DNA of 23,287 bases from DAOTZU01 sp034433995 (GTDB lineage: Bacteria; Chloroflexota; Anaerolineae; UBA1429), in assembly GCA_034433995.1 (NCBI GenBank), contig DAOTZU010000219.1:1-23287 (forward strand), in the 5' to 3' direction. The notes beneath the pieces were generated by a model. That model did no database searches. It saw only the letters and a list, made by a program, of their open reading frames with translations, and was not told where the DNA came from. Shown piece after piece: positions 1 through 6,427 of this stretch (positions within the stretch are counted from its first letter, which is position 1; each line of letters opens with the position of its first letter). Position numbers and translations under genes: made by a program.

Positions 1-261
1 CAGCTCCGGCTGGAGGATGATGGCCACCACCACGGCCAGGGCTTGGCCGCCGCTCTTGAGCAGCCAGTTAAAGGCGGTAAAGCCGGCGATGCTGCCGATG
101 AGGGCGACAAACAGGGCCAGGAGGATCACCCCACGGAGCAGTTGGATCGCCTGGGTGCCCCGCACCAAAAGGAGCACGCCATAGATCACCGCGGCAACCA
201 GCAGGATATCCACCAGGTTGCGCACGTTGAGCTTGGACAAGATCCATAATACATTGGCCAC
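1..261 (-). CDS. cdaA: Diadenylate cyclase CdaA (N-terminal part, cut by window edge)
   Basis: Membrane-bound diadenylate cyclase of the CdaA/YbbP type, which makes the second messenger c-di-AMP from two ATP; only the first 87 codons are present. The visible part is the membrane domain: three hydrophobic helices at about residues 15-33, 40-60 and 64-83, ending in ILQPEL. The family-typical pattern of a D-I-L-L-V-A helix, an L-V-R-G-T-Q-A-I-Q-L-L linker and F-N-W-L-L before the third helix is clear. The catalytic DisA_N domain lies beyond position 1. I chose the GTG at 261 because AAGGTGAT sits at a suitable distance upstream; it begins 7 nt after the argF stop, so the two genes are almost certainly co-transcribed. 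The assignment rests on the membrane domain only, but that domain is distinctive. Confidence 0.85.
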   Translation of the reverse strand, partial: MANVLWILSKLNVRNLVDILLVAAVIYGVLLLVRGTQAIQLLRGVILLALFVALIGSIAGFTAFNWLLKSGGQALAVVVAIILQPEL

Positions 262-268
262 GGGATCA

Positions 269-1198
269 TCACCTTTCGAGCAGAGCTACCAGAATAGCCT
301 TCTGGGCATGTAGGCGGTTCTCGGCCTGGTCAAAGATCCAGGACTGAGGCCCATCGGCCACCTCATCGGTGATCTCTTGGCCCCGATGGGCGGGCAGGCA
401 ATGCATCACCCCCGCCTGGGGCGCGGCGTGGGCCAAGAGGGCGGCGTTCACCTGATAGGGCGGGAAGATCCGTTGCCGCTGCTCCGCCTCGGCCTCCTGG
501 CCCATGCTGGTCCAGGTATCGGTGTAGATCACCTCCGCGCCGGCCACGGCCTCCCGCGGATCGCGCAACAGGCGCACCTCGCCGCCGGTCCCTTGGGCGA
601 TGGTCAGCGCCCGGCGCACCACCGCATCTTGGGGCTCATAGCCAGCAGGGGTGGCGGCCACCACCTTCATCCCCGCCAGCGCGCCGCCCAAGAGCAGGGC
701 GTGGAGCACGTTGTTGCCATCGCCCACATAGGCCAAGGTAACGCCGCGCAGCCGGCCCAGCTTCTCATGGATGGTCAAAAGGTCCGCCAGGCCCTGGCAG
801 GGATGGTCATAATCCGAAAGGCCGTTGATCACCGGCACGCTGGCCCATTGGGCCAGGGTCACCAGATCTTGATGGGCAAAGACACGGGCCATGATGCCAT
901 CCACATAGCGGCTCAAGACCCGGGCCACGTCGGGCACGCTCTCCCGTTGGCCCAACTTGATCTCGTCCGGCGCGATGTATAGCGCCCTTCCGCCCAGTTG
1001 GGCCATGCCCACATCGAAGGAGACACGGGTGCGCAAGGAGGGTTTCTGAAAGATCATCGCCAGCGTCTTCCCCGCCAGGCGCGGTTTGTTGCCCCCCTGG
1101 GCCCATTCTCTTTTGAGGGCGAGGGCCGAGGCCAGCAGCCCCTCCAGCTCTTGGGGGGTGAGGTCCCCCAGGGTCAAAAAGTCCTTCTTTGGCGACAT
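269..1198 (-). CDS. argF: Ornithine carbamoyltransferase
   Basis: Catalyses carbamoyl phosphate + ornithine to citrulline in arginine biosynthesis; cytosolic, 309 aa, normal family length. The carbamoyl-phosphate loop SLRTR is at residues 54-58, HPCQ at 132-135, the G-D-G-N-N-V segment at about 159-164, the SMG loop at 231-233 and the ornithine-binding HCLP at 266-269. The SMG and HCLP motifs separate it from aspartate carbamoyltransferase. The ATG at 1198 is preceded by a strong AAAGGAGGAG ribosome-binding site. It lies downstream of a methyltransferase gene with a 139-nt gap and is followed 7 nt later by cdaA. No other arginine genes are in the window. A simple ARG-box-like operator was not seen upstream; four heptamer repeats occupy the leader instead. 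Confidence 0.95.
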   Translation of the reverse strand: MSPKKDFLTLGDLTPQELEGLLASALALKREWAQGGNKPRLAGKTLAMIFQKPSLRTRVSFDVGMAQLGGRALYIAPDEIKLGQRESVPDVARVLSRYVDGIMARVFAHQDLVTLAQWASVPVINGLSDYDHPCQGLADLLTIHEKLGRLRGVTLAYVGDGNNVLHALLLGGALAGMKVVAATPAGYEPQDAVVRRALTIAQGTGGEVRLLRDPREAVAGAEVIYTDTWTSMGQEAEAEQRQRIFPPYQVNAALLAHAAPQAGVMHCLPAHRGQEITDEVADGPQSWIFDQAENRLHAQKAILVALLER

Positions 1199-1215
1199 CC
1201 GCTCCTCCTTTGGCG

Positions 1216-1243
1216 TTCAGCTTTCAGCGTTCAGCCATCAGCT
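1216..1243. repeat. Four tandem heptamers in the argF leader
   Basis: Four consecutive 7-bp units read TTCAGCT, TTCAGCG, TTCAGCC and ATCAGCT on the plus strand (consensus TTCAGCN; NGCTGAA in the sense of argF). They lie between the argF ribosome-binding site (about 1203-1212) and a possible -10 box. Period-7 arrays of this kind resemble the short heptameric repeats known from cyanobacteria. Function unknown. Confidence 0.8.
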
Positions 1244-1271
1244 TTATATCTTGCCGCTACGAGGAGAGCCA
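1243..1271 (-). promoter_or_regulatory. Possible weak promoter for argF-cdaA
   Basis: On the minus strand TATAAA (1248-1243) has a poor -35 candidate TGGCTC 17 nt upstream (1271-1266). Transcription would start inside the heptamer array. Only the -10 box is convincing, and argF could also be read through from the methyltransferase gene. Confidence 0.3.
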
Positions 1272-1299
1272 GCGCTCCGGAGTGCCCTCCCGCGGCAAG
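1250..1299. repeat. Imperfect inverted repeat between methyltransferase gene and argF
   Basis: CTTGCCGC at 1250-1257 is matched by GCGGCAAG at 1292-1299, a perfect 8-bp stem. Inside it a smaller stem GAGC/GCTC (1266-1277) has a 4-nt loop. No T-run follows on the minus strand, so it does not look like an intrinsic terminator; an RNA structure in the intercistronic spacer is possible. Confidence 0.35.
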
Positions 1300-1337
1300 C
1301 TCCTGCGGGGCGATACGGCTCACCGCCGCCTTGCGCA

Positions 1338-2018
1338 TTACCGCGAGGGCGGCTTGCGGGCCCAGACCAGATCATAATGCACCTGCCAGCGTTCCGTGCG
1401 CACCTCGTACAAGCCCAAACGACGGAGCGTGCGCTCTAAACGCCCCCGGCCGCAGATCCGCCCCGGAAAGAACCAACTCTCTGGCCCGACGCGGTTGGAA
1501 AGCAACAGCACCCCGCCCGGCTCCAGCACCCGCAGCAGCTCCGCCAAGACGGCCTGCGGACGCACCATGAACTCCAACGCCTCCAGGCAGGTCACCCCGG
1601 CAAAGGACTCATCGGCGCAAGGGAGATGGTCCGCGTCTGCTTGGATCCAGAGCACGCGGCCGTCGCATCCTTCCAGCGCCTTTTGCCCTTGGCGCAACAT
1701 GGGCCGCGAGCGATCTATGGCCCAGATGGCGCCGGTGAAATCGGGCTGGCTCAACAGCGCCTTGGGCAGGCGGCCTGTGCCCGTGGCCACATCCAACACC
1801 CGAGGCGCCGGATCGGCGCCCAGCTCCTCCATCAAGGGCACCCCCAGGAAACGCACCTCGTGGACCCAGCGCAGATCCTTGATGCGATCGTACCGCGCCG
1901 CCGTCCAATCGTACAACAGGGTGACGATCTTGGCCCCCAGGTATGTGCCCTCGGTGATGACCAAGAGCCAATACAAGCACGCCGCGCCCAAAAGGGCAAT
2001 CCCCACCGCAAGTCCCAT
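1338..2018 (-). CDS. Membrane-anchored class I SAM-dependent methyltransferase
   Basis: A 226-aa protein with one N-terminal transmembrane helix (about residues 3-21) followed by a Rossmann-type methyltransferase domain. Motif I is VLDVATGTG at residues 74-82, the acidic strand-2 residue is D102 in A-I-D-R-S, and a post-motif region with L-R-V-L-E-P-G-G-V-L-L-L-S-N is typical of the UbiE/Methyltransf_11 group. The substrate cannot be told from sequence. I chose the ATG at 2018, 5 nt after the stop of the upstream membrane-protein gene; the reading frame is open further upstream but that stretch lies antiparallel-free inside the upstream gene in another frame and is not protein-like. The start has only a weak AAGGG upstream, suggesting translational coupling. 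Membrane anchoring plus the membrane-protein neighbour suggests a lipid or quinone substrate, which is inference. Confidence 0.8.
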   Translation of the reverse strand: MGLAVGIALLGAACLYWLLVITEGTYLGAKIVTLLYDWTAARYDRIKDLRWVHEVRFLGVPLMEELGADPAPRVLDVATGTGRLPKALLSQPDFTGAIWAIDRSRPMLRQGQKALEGCDGRVLWIQADADHLPCADESFAGVTCLEALEFMVRPQAVLAELLRVLEPGGVLLLSNRVGPESWFFPGRICGRGRLERTLRRLGLYEVRTERWQVHYDLVWARKPPSR

Positions 2019-2023
2019 GGGCG

Positions 2024-2923
2024 TTAGAACCCTTGTGCAACGGCCCAGGCGCAGCATAGCCAGGCCAAAAGCCAGCCCAGTTGCCCCGGAACGAAGGAGA
2101 GGTTCACCCCTCGAAGCGTGGGCCGCCTTCCCTGGGCCACCTCCTCGGCCAGAGCTGCCGCCGCCAGGGCGAGCCCCAAGATCGGCTGGCGCGCCCAGAG
2201 GAGCGCCCCCACCAACGCAGCCCACACGGCCCGCGAAAGCCAGCGCGCCGGGCGGCTTGCAGGTTGCGCCCAGGGCATCCTGGCCAAGGCGCCCAAGCCC
2301 ACCAAGACGGCCAGCCCCAGCGCGATCCCCTTCACCGGAGCCAGCAGGACATGGCCCAAGAGCAGGGCCAACGCCAAGCGAAGGCTGCCGAGCCAACGCG
2401 CCAGGGCAAGGGCGTTCTTCCCCGCCAAAAGGAACACCCCGGCGGCCAGGGCCAACCCGCCGCCCAGCCAGACTAAGGGCTCCCGCCCCAGATAGGTGGC
2501 CACCACCAAAGATAGCCCCACCCCAAGCAGGGCCGCCAGGGCAGCATGCCCTCCCGGGGGACCCAGGTGCTCACGCCAACGGGCAAGGCGCACATTCAGA
2601 GCCTCGGCCAAGCGCTGCCCAGGCGCGCCTTCTTGGGCGTAGGGGAAACGCACCACGGCCCGAACCGCTGAAGGGGACGCCGGCGCTCGCCCAAGGATCT
2701 CCTTGAGCAGCACCATCTGCCCCAGCGCATACCCCAAAAGCACATCGGCCACACACCAAGCGGCCGCCAGACGGAAAAGTTGCAGCCCCCGCCAAGACCA
2801 TTCCCCCGTGGCCCAAGCCCCGCACACCAGCGCCCATCCCGCCGCCAACGAGGGCCGCAAGGCCAGAATCTCCTTGGCGCCCGTAATCTCTTCTTTCTGC
2901 GCGAGCCAAGAGGCCCGGACCAC
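2024..2923 (-). CDS. Polytopic membrane protein of unknown function
   Basis: I do not recognise the family. The 299-aa product has about seven or eight hydrophobic segments (roughly residues 28-44, 50-75, 120-142, 148-168, 175-195, 195-212, 230-255 and 280-297) separated by short Arg-rich loops. The longest soluble loop, about residues 76-118, contains R-F-P-Y-A-Q-E. Very Leu/Ala/Trp-rich composition is normal for a GC-rich membrane protein. The GTG start at 2923 has GGAGG five nt upstream and an extended -10 promoter about 35 nt further up. It is followed directly by the membrane-anchored methyltransferase, with which it must be co-transcribed. A membrane enzyme such as a prenyltransferase-like or lipid-modifying protein is conceivable, but no diagnostic motif was seen. 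Confidence 0.7.
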   Translation of the reverse strand: MVRASWLAQKEEITGAKEILALRPSLAAGWALVCGAWATGEWSWRGLQLFRLAAAWCVADVLLGYALGQMVLLKEILGRAPASPSAVRAVVRFPYAQEGAPGQRLAEALNVRLARWREHLGPPGGHAALAALLGVGLSLVVATYLGREPLVWLGGGLALAAGVFLLAGKNALALARWLGSLRLALALLLGHVLLAPVKGIALGLAVLVGLGALARMPWAQPASRPARWLSRAVWAALVGALLWARQPILGLALAAAALAEEVAQGRRPTLRGVNLSFVPGQLGWLLAWLCCAWAVAQGF

Positions 2924-2957
2924 GGCAACCTCCGCCCAAAAGACCTTCGCTCAATTG

Positions 2958-2987
2958 ATTATAGCACAAGCCAGCGCGGCACAACAA
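2958..2987 (-). promoter_or_regulatory. Extended -10 promoter for membrane protein/methyltransferase genes
   Basis: Minus-strand TGCTATAAT: consensus -10 TATAAT at 2963-2958 with the TG extension directly in front. The -35 candidate TTGTTG (2987-2982) is at 18-nt spacing. It lies about 35 nt upstream of the GTG at 2923. Confidence 0.7.
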
Positions 2988-2994
2988 AACGGCA

Positions 2995-3187
2995 GGATAT
3001 CGAGAAAGTAGGGGCAAACCTCATGCTTGCCCGTCCCTTCCAAGGATCTTGCCAGGGCAGCGTGTTCCGTCGGTTGGAAACCGACGTCTGGGGATGGTAA
3101 GCCCGCGGCGCGGGCTTGGCAAGCAGAGCCGTCGGATTCCATCCGACGGCGGGCAAGGCCTCTACGCGCCTTTTTTCAACACCCTCC
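2995..3187. repeat. Palindromic dispersed repeat, copy 1 (conserved core 3067-3187)
   Basis: The 121-bp core 3067-3187 matches 16577-16697 with only four differences and no gaps. It holds three perfect hairpins with 3-nt loops: CGTCGGTT/AACCGACG (3068-3086, loop GGA), AAGCCCGC/GCGGGCTT (3099-3117, loop GGC) and GCCGTCGGAT/ATCCGACGGC (3128-3150, loop TCC). The third is close to the reverse complement of the first, so the element is symmetric about the middle hairpin. The right end TTTTTTCAACACCCTC is an imperfect inverse of a left end that is clear in copy 2 and only partly recognisable here (TATCGAGAAA at about 2998-3007). Between that left end and the core this copy has about 60 extra bases including GGGGCAAA...TTGCCC. 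No coding capacity. Confidence 0.9.
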
Positions 3188-3200
3188 AGGGAAGGCTCTT

Positions 3201-3228
3201 TTGCTCTCTTCCTGTCCCCAAGTATAAT
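3201..3228 (+). promoter_or_regulatory. Promoter of the cobT-cobS-cbiR-cobU operon
   Basis: TATAAT at 3223-3228 with TTGCTC at 3201-3206 (16-nt spacer). Start of transcription would be near 3235, giving a leader of about 40 nt before the cobT ATG. That leader is too short for a cobalamin riboswitch, and no B12-box-like sequence was seen upstream. Confidence 0.7.
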
Positions 3229-3277
3229 TCTGCCATTGCTTGCATCCGTCAAGCCAAGCCATCGTTCTGGAGGAGCT

Positions 3278-4330
3278 ATGGAATTCCCGCACATCGTCGC
3301 AGAGATTCAACCCTTGGACCAGGAGGCCATGGCCGCCGCCAGGGCGCGCCAAGACACCCTGACCAAACCTGCAGGCAGTTTGGGCCGCCTGGAGGAGCTT
3401 TCGGTGCAGCTCGCCGGCATCACGGGCCAGCCCCAACCCAAGATCGCCCACAAGGCCGTGATCTGCTGCGCCGGCGACCACGGCGTGGTGGCCGAGGGCG
3501 TCAGCGCCTTTCCGCAGGCAGTGACGCCCCAAATGGTGGCCAACATCCTGGCCGGCGGCGCGGCCATCAGCGTCTTGGCCCGCCAGGCCGGGGCGCGAGT
3601 GAAGGTGGTGGACGTGGGCGTGGCCGCGAACCTGGCCGCCCATCCCGATCTGTATGAATGCAAGATCGCTTGGGGCACCCGCAACCTGGCCCAAGGGCCG
3701 GCCATGACCCGCGAGGAGGCACAACGCTCCATCGAGGTAGGGATCTTTGTGTTGGAGGCCGAGTTGGCCTCTGGGCTCGATATCATCGCCACGGGCGAGA
3801 TGGGCATCGGCAACACCACGCCGGCCACGGCCATCGTGGCGGCCTTGACGGGGCTGCCGGTGAGACAACTGGCCGGCCGAGGCACCGGGCTCGACGATAA
3901 AGGCCTGGAGCACAAGATCGCCGTCATCGAACGGGCGCTCCAGATCAACCGGCCCGATCCCACCGATGCGCTGGACGTCTTGGCCAAAGTGGGCGGTTAT
4001 GAGATCGGCGCCATCGCCGGGATCATCCTGGCCGCGGCGGCCCATCGTCTGCCGGTGGTGGTGGACGGGTTCATCTCCACAGCCGGCGCCTTGATTGCGA
4101 CGGGGCTCTGCCCCCTCGTCAAAGATTATTGCATCGCCTCCCACAACTCGGTGGAGGTGGGCCACCAGGCCATGTGGCGTCACCTGGGCCTGGAGCCCCT
4201 CCTGGACCTGAACATGCGCCTGGGCGAGGGCACCGGCGCGGTGTTGGCCATGCAATTGGCCGAGGCCGCCTGCCGCATCTTGAACGAGATGGCCACCTTC
4301 GCCTCCGCGGGGGTCTCGGGGAAAATCTGA
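3278..4330 (+). CDS. cobT: Nicotinate-nucleotide:dimethylbenzimidazole phosphoribosyltransferase
   Basis: CobT activates the lower-ligand base by transferring phosphoribose from nicotinate mononucleotide, giving alpha-ribazole phosphate for nucleotide-loop assembly of cobamides. It is 350 aa, the usual length. Signature blocks are K-P-A-G-S-L-G-R-L-E-E-L near residue 29, C-A-G-D-H-G-V near 67, G-E-M-G-I-G-N-T-T-P-A-T near 175, G-R-G-T-G-L-D-D-K-G near 204, and L-G-E-G-T-G-A where the glutamate is residue 317, the same number as the catalytic Glu317 of the Salmonella enzyme. I chose the ATG at 3278, preceded by GGAGGAG at 3269-3275, over longer in-frame extensions into the repeat. It is the first gene of a four-gene cobamide operon; its stop is 1 nt before cobS. 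Confidence 0.97.
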   Translation: MEFPHIVAEIQPLDQEAMAAARARQDTLTKPAGSLGRLEELSVQLAGITGQPQPKIAHKAVICCAGDHGVVAEGVSAFPQAVTPQMVANILAGGAAISVLARQAGARVKVVDVGVAANLAAHPDLYECKIAWGTRNLAQGPAMTREEAQRSIEVGIFVLEAELASGLDIIATGEMGIGNTTPATAIVAALTGLPVRQLAGRGTGLDDKGLEHKIAVIERALQINRPDPTDALDVLAKVGGYEIGAIAGIILAAAAHRLPVVVDGFISTAGALIATGLCPLVKDYCIASHNSVEVGHQAMWRHLGLEPLLDLNMRLGEGTGAVLAMQLAEAACRILNEMATFASAGVSGKI

Positions 4331-4331
4331 G

Positions 4332-5057
4332 ATGGAACTCTGGGCCGCTCTCCAGTTCCTCACCCGCCTGCCCATCCCCTTGAGGCGCGAGCTGAGCCAG
4401 GCCACCTGGGCCCGCAGCATGGCCTGGTTCCCCCTCGTGGGCTTGGTGGTGGGGCTCCTGCTGGTTGGGGGGCGCTGGGCCACAGGTGCTCTTTGGCCTC
4501 AAGACCTGGCAGCAGCCCTCACGTTGGCCCTGTGGGTGGTGCTCACCGGCGGGCTGCATCTGGACGGCCTCGTGGATTGCTGCGATGCCTTGTGGGTGGC
4601 CGCGCCGCCGGAGCGCCGCTTGGAGATCCTCCGCGATGTGCACGTGGGCAGCTACGGCCTGGTGGGCGGCGCGCTGTTCTTGCTGCTCAAATGGCGGGCC
4701 ATCGTCGCCACTCCCTGGCCTGGGCTGATCCTGGCGCCGATCTTGGGCCGCTGGGCCATGGTGTATGTCACCTGGGCCTTCCCCTACGCCCGGCCCAGCG
4801 GCCTGGGCAAGATGTTCCAAGAATTCTTGGGCCGACGCGAAATGGCCCTGGCCAGCGCCACTGCGCTCCTGGCGGTGACCCTCTGCGGAGGGTGGCGCGG
4901 CTTGGGCGTGGCCCTGGCGGGGTGGCTGGCGGCTTGGGCCCTGGCCTCTTGGGCCCAGAGGCGGCTGGGCACGGGCCTCACCGGCGACGTCTATGGCCTG
5001 GTCTGTGAGATGGTGGAGCTGGTCATCCTGCTGGGCTGGGGGGTGCACATTGCCTGA
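4332..5057 (+). CDS. cobS: Adenosylcobinamide-GDP ribazoletransferase
   Basis: CobS (cobalamin synthase) joins adenosylcobinamide-GDP with alpha-ribazole(-phosphate), the last step of nucleotide-loop assembly, in the cytoplasmic membrane. The 241-aa protein has the multi-helix profile of the family, the N-terminal F-L-T-R-L-P-I-P motif (residues 9-16), the D-x2-D metal motif within G-G-L-H-L-D-G-L-V-D-C-C-D-A-L (about 73-87), and the C-terminal G-L-T-G-D-V-Y-G-L block (about 215-223). The ATG at 4332 starts 1 nt after the cobT stop with no strong ribosome-binding site of its own, so translation is probably coupled. It overlaps the start of the following CbiR-like gene by 8 nt. Confidence 0.95.
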   Translation: MELWAALQFLTRLPIPLRRELSQATWARSMAWFPLVGLVVGLLLVGGRWATGALWPQDLAAALTLALWVVLTGGLHLDGLVDCCDALWVAAPPERRLEILRDVHVGSYGLVGGALFLLLKWRAIVATPWPGLILAPILGRWAMVYVTWAFPYARPSGLGKMFQEFLGRREMALASATALLAVTLCGGWRGLGVALAGWLAAWALASWAQRRLGTGLTGDVYGLVCEMVELVILLGWGVHIA

Positions 5058-5832
5058 ACCGCGTTTTCGCCTGGGATCCACCTCCTACGTCTATTGGGAT
5101 GACATCTTGCCCAACGTGCGCCAGCTCGGCCCGGTGGTGGAGGATATCGAGCTGGTACTCTTTGAGACCGATGGCTACAGCAACCTCCCCGACGCCACCA
5201 CCATCGCCGCCTTGAGCGCTCTGGCGAGGGAACATCATCTCACCTACACGGTGCATCTGCCCCTGGATCTGCATATCGCCCCTGGGGATCCTTCGTTGGC
5301 CTTGGCGCGCAAAATCATCGCCCTGACACGCCCCCTGCAACCCTACGCCTACATCGCCCATCTAGACGCCCGCGAGCCGCTGCGCACGGGCGCGTGGGCC
5401 CCTTGGCGCGAGGCGTGCCTGGCCGGCCTGGCGGAGCTGGCGCCGGAGGCCGGCGGCGCGGAGCGCCTGGCCATCGAAAACCTGGAACGCTGGGACCACC
5501 AAGAGATGCTGCCCCTCCTGGAGCGATTGCCCCTCAGTTTCTGTTTGGATATCGGCCATCTCTGGCTGCAGGGGCTGGATGTGCCCTTTTGGATCCGGCG
5601 CTTGGCCCCGCGCACCCGGGTGGTGCATCTGCACGGCATCGCCGAGCGGGACCATAAATCCCTGGCCCATGTCCCCCAGGAACGTCTCGACGCGGCCCTG
5701 GACGCCTTGGCCCAGGCCGGTTTCGCCGGCGTGATGACCCTGGAGGTCTTTACCGTGGAAGATTTCTTTTCCTCTCGCGAGCTGGTGCTCCGCTGGAAAG
5801 AGGCCCGATGCACGAACCACAGATCATCCTGA
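5050..5832 (+). CDS. cbiR: CbiR-like cobamide-remodelling phosphodiesterase (TIM barrel)
   Basis: A 260-aa sugar-phosphate isomerase/epimerase-type TIM barrel. Its N-terminus (R-L-G-S-T-S-Y, then D-I-L-P-N-V-R, I-E-L-V-L-F-E and a Y-T-V-H-L-P-L-D-L strand) matches what I know of CbiR, the enzyme first described in Akkermansia that cleaves the nucleotide loop of cobamides so that the lower ligand can be exchanged. Likely metal or active-site residues sit at strand ends: E in A-I-E-N-L-E-R, D and H in C-L-D-I-G-H, H in V-H-L-H-G and E in T-L-E-V-F. I chose the TTG at 5050, which has GGGGGGTG just upstream; no better in-frame start fits the family N-terminus. It overlaps cobS by 8 nt and cobU by 25 nt. 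The location between cobS and cobU supports a corrinoid role; specificity is inferred. Confidence 0.8.
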   Translation: MPEPRFRLGSTSYVYWDDILPNVRQLGPVVEDIELVLFETDGYSNLPDATTIAALSALAREHHLTYTVHLPLDLHIAPGDPSLALARKIIALTRPLQPYAYIAHLDAREPLRTGAWAPWREACLAGLAELAPEAGGAERLAIENLERWDHQEMLPLLERLPLSFCLDIGHLWLQGLDVPFWIRRLAPRTRVVHLHGIAERDHKSLAHVPQERLDAALDALAQAGFAGVMTLEVFTVEDFFSSRELVLRWKEARCTNHRSS

Positions 5833-6389
5833 TTTTGGGAGGCGCGCGCAGCGGCAAGAGCGATTACGCGCAAGCGTTGGCCGGCCGGCTGGGCGCGCGG
5901 GTGCTTTACGTGGCCACGGCCACCATCCAAGATGAGGAGATGGCCGAGCGGGTGGCCCATCACCGGGCCTCGCGGCCGGCAGGCTGGGATACCTTGGAGG
6001 CGCCCCGCGACATCTCTCTGGCCCTGGGGCCTTGCGTGGCGCGTTACGAGGTAGTGCTCGTGGATTGCCTCACCATGTGGGCCACCAACGTCCTGCTGGC
6101 CGATGAAGCAAACCCCCAACGGGCCGAGCAGGCCCTCGTGGCCGATTTGGACGCCCTGTGCAGCCTGTGCCGGCAAGCGGGGACGACGCTTTTGGTCGTA
6201 TCCAACGCGGTGGGGATGGGGGCGGTGCCCGCCTATCCCCTGGGGCGCGTCTATCGAGACCTTTTGGGCCGCGCCAACCAATTCATGGCGCGCCAGGCCG
6301 ACCGGGTGCTTTGGCTGGTGGCCGGCATACCGGTGGATCTCAAAGCCCTGGCCCGCGCCTTGCCCGCCCCCTTTGGCGAACCGGTCTAA
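5808..6389 (+). CDS. cobU: Bifunctional adenosylcobinamide kinase/adenosylcobinamide-phosphate guanylyltransferase
   Basis: CobU/CobP phosphorylates adenosylcobinamide and then transfers GMP to give adenosylcobinamide-GDP, the substrate of CobS. The 193-aa protein has the P-loop GGARSGKS at residues 11-18, the guanylylated-histidine region R-V-A-H-H-R-A-S-R-P (H52 fits the active-site histidine), W-D-T-L-E-A-P, V-D-C-L-T-M-W and a C-terminal V-A-G-I-P-V-D-L-K. One oddity is S-N-A-V-G where most relatives I know have S-N-E-V-G. The ATG at 5808 has AAAGAGG upstream and lies inside the 3' end of the cbiR-like gene. This is the last gene of the operon and converges on the chelatase-like gene with a 22-nt gap. 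Confidence 0.95.
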   Translation: MHEPQIILILGGARSGKSDYAQALAGRLGARVLYVATATIQDEEMAERVAHHRASRPAGWDTLEAPRDISLALGPCVARYEVVLVDCLTMWATNVLLADEANPQRAEQALVADLDALCSLCRQAGTTLLVVSNAVGMGAVPAYPLGRVYRDLLGRANQFMARQADRVLWLVAGIPVDLKALARALPAPFGEPV

Positions 6390-6395
6390 GGTCCA

Positions 6396-6427
6396 TCCCC
6401 CGCGAACTTCCCTATGCCTCCGGGGGA
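6396..6427. terminator. Possible bidirectional hairpin between convergent operons
   Basis: TCCCCCG (6396-6402) pairs with CGGGGGA (6421-6427) across an 18-nt loop that includes the end of the chelatase-like gene. There is no T-run on either side, so it could at most be a weak or factor-assisted terminator. Confidence 0.25.

Noticed and set aside
3128..3176. Hairpin GCCGTCGGAT/ATCCGACGGC followed by TTTTTT as a rho-independent terminator.
   Set aside because: The T-run is about 20 nt after the stem, and no plus-strand gene ends upstream. The structure is part of the repeat.
2924..3277. Possible small protein genes in the frames crossing repeat copy 1.
   Set aside because: Frames are created by the palindromic repeat and have a parallel in copy 2 only at the nucleotide level; no start signals.
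3176..4483. Long open frame on the minus strand opposite cobT, and similar long antisense frames opposite atpD, atpA, pfp and the aminotransferase.
   Set aside because: They are Gly/His/Arg-rich mirror readings of real GC-rich genes, with no recognisable domain or ribosome-binding site.
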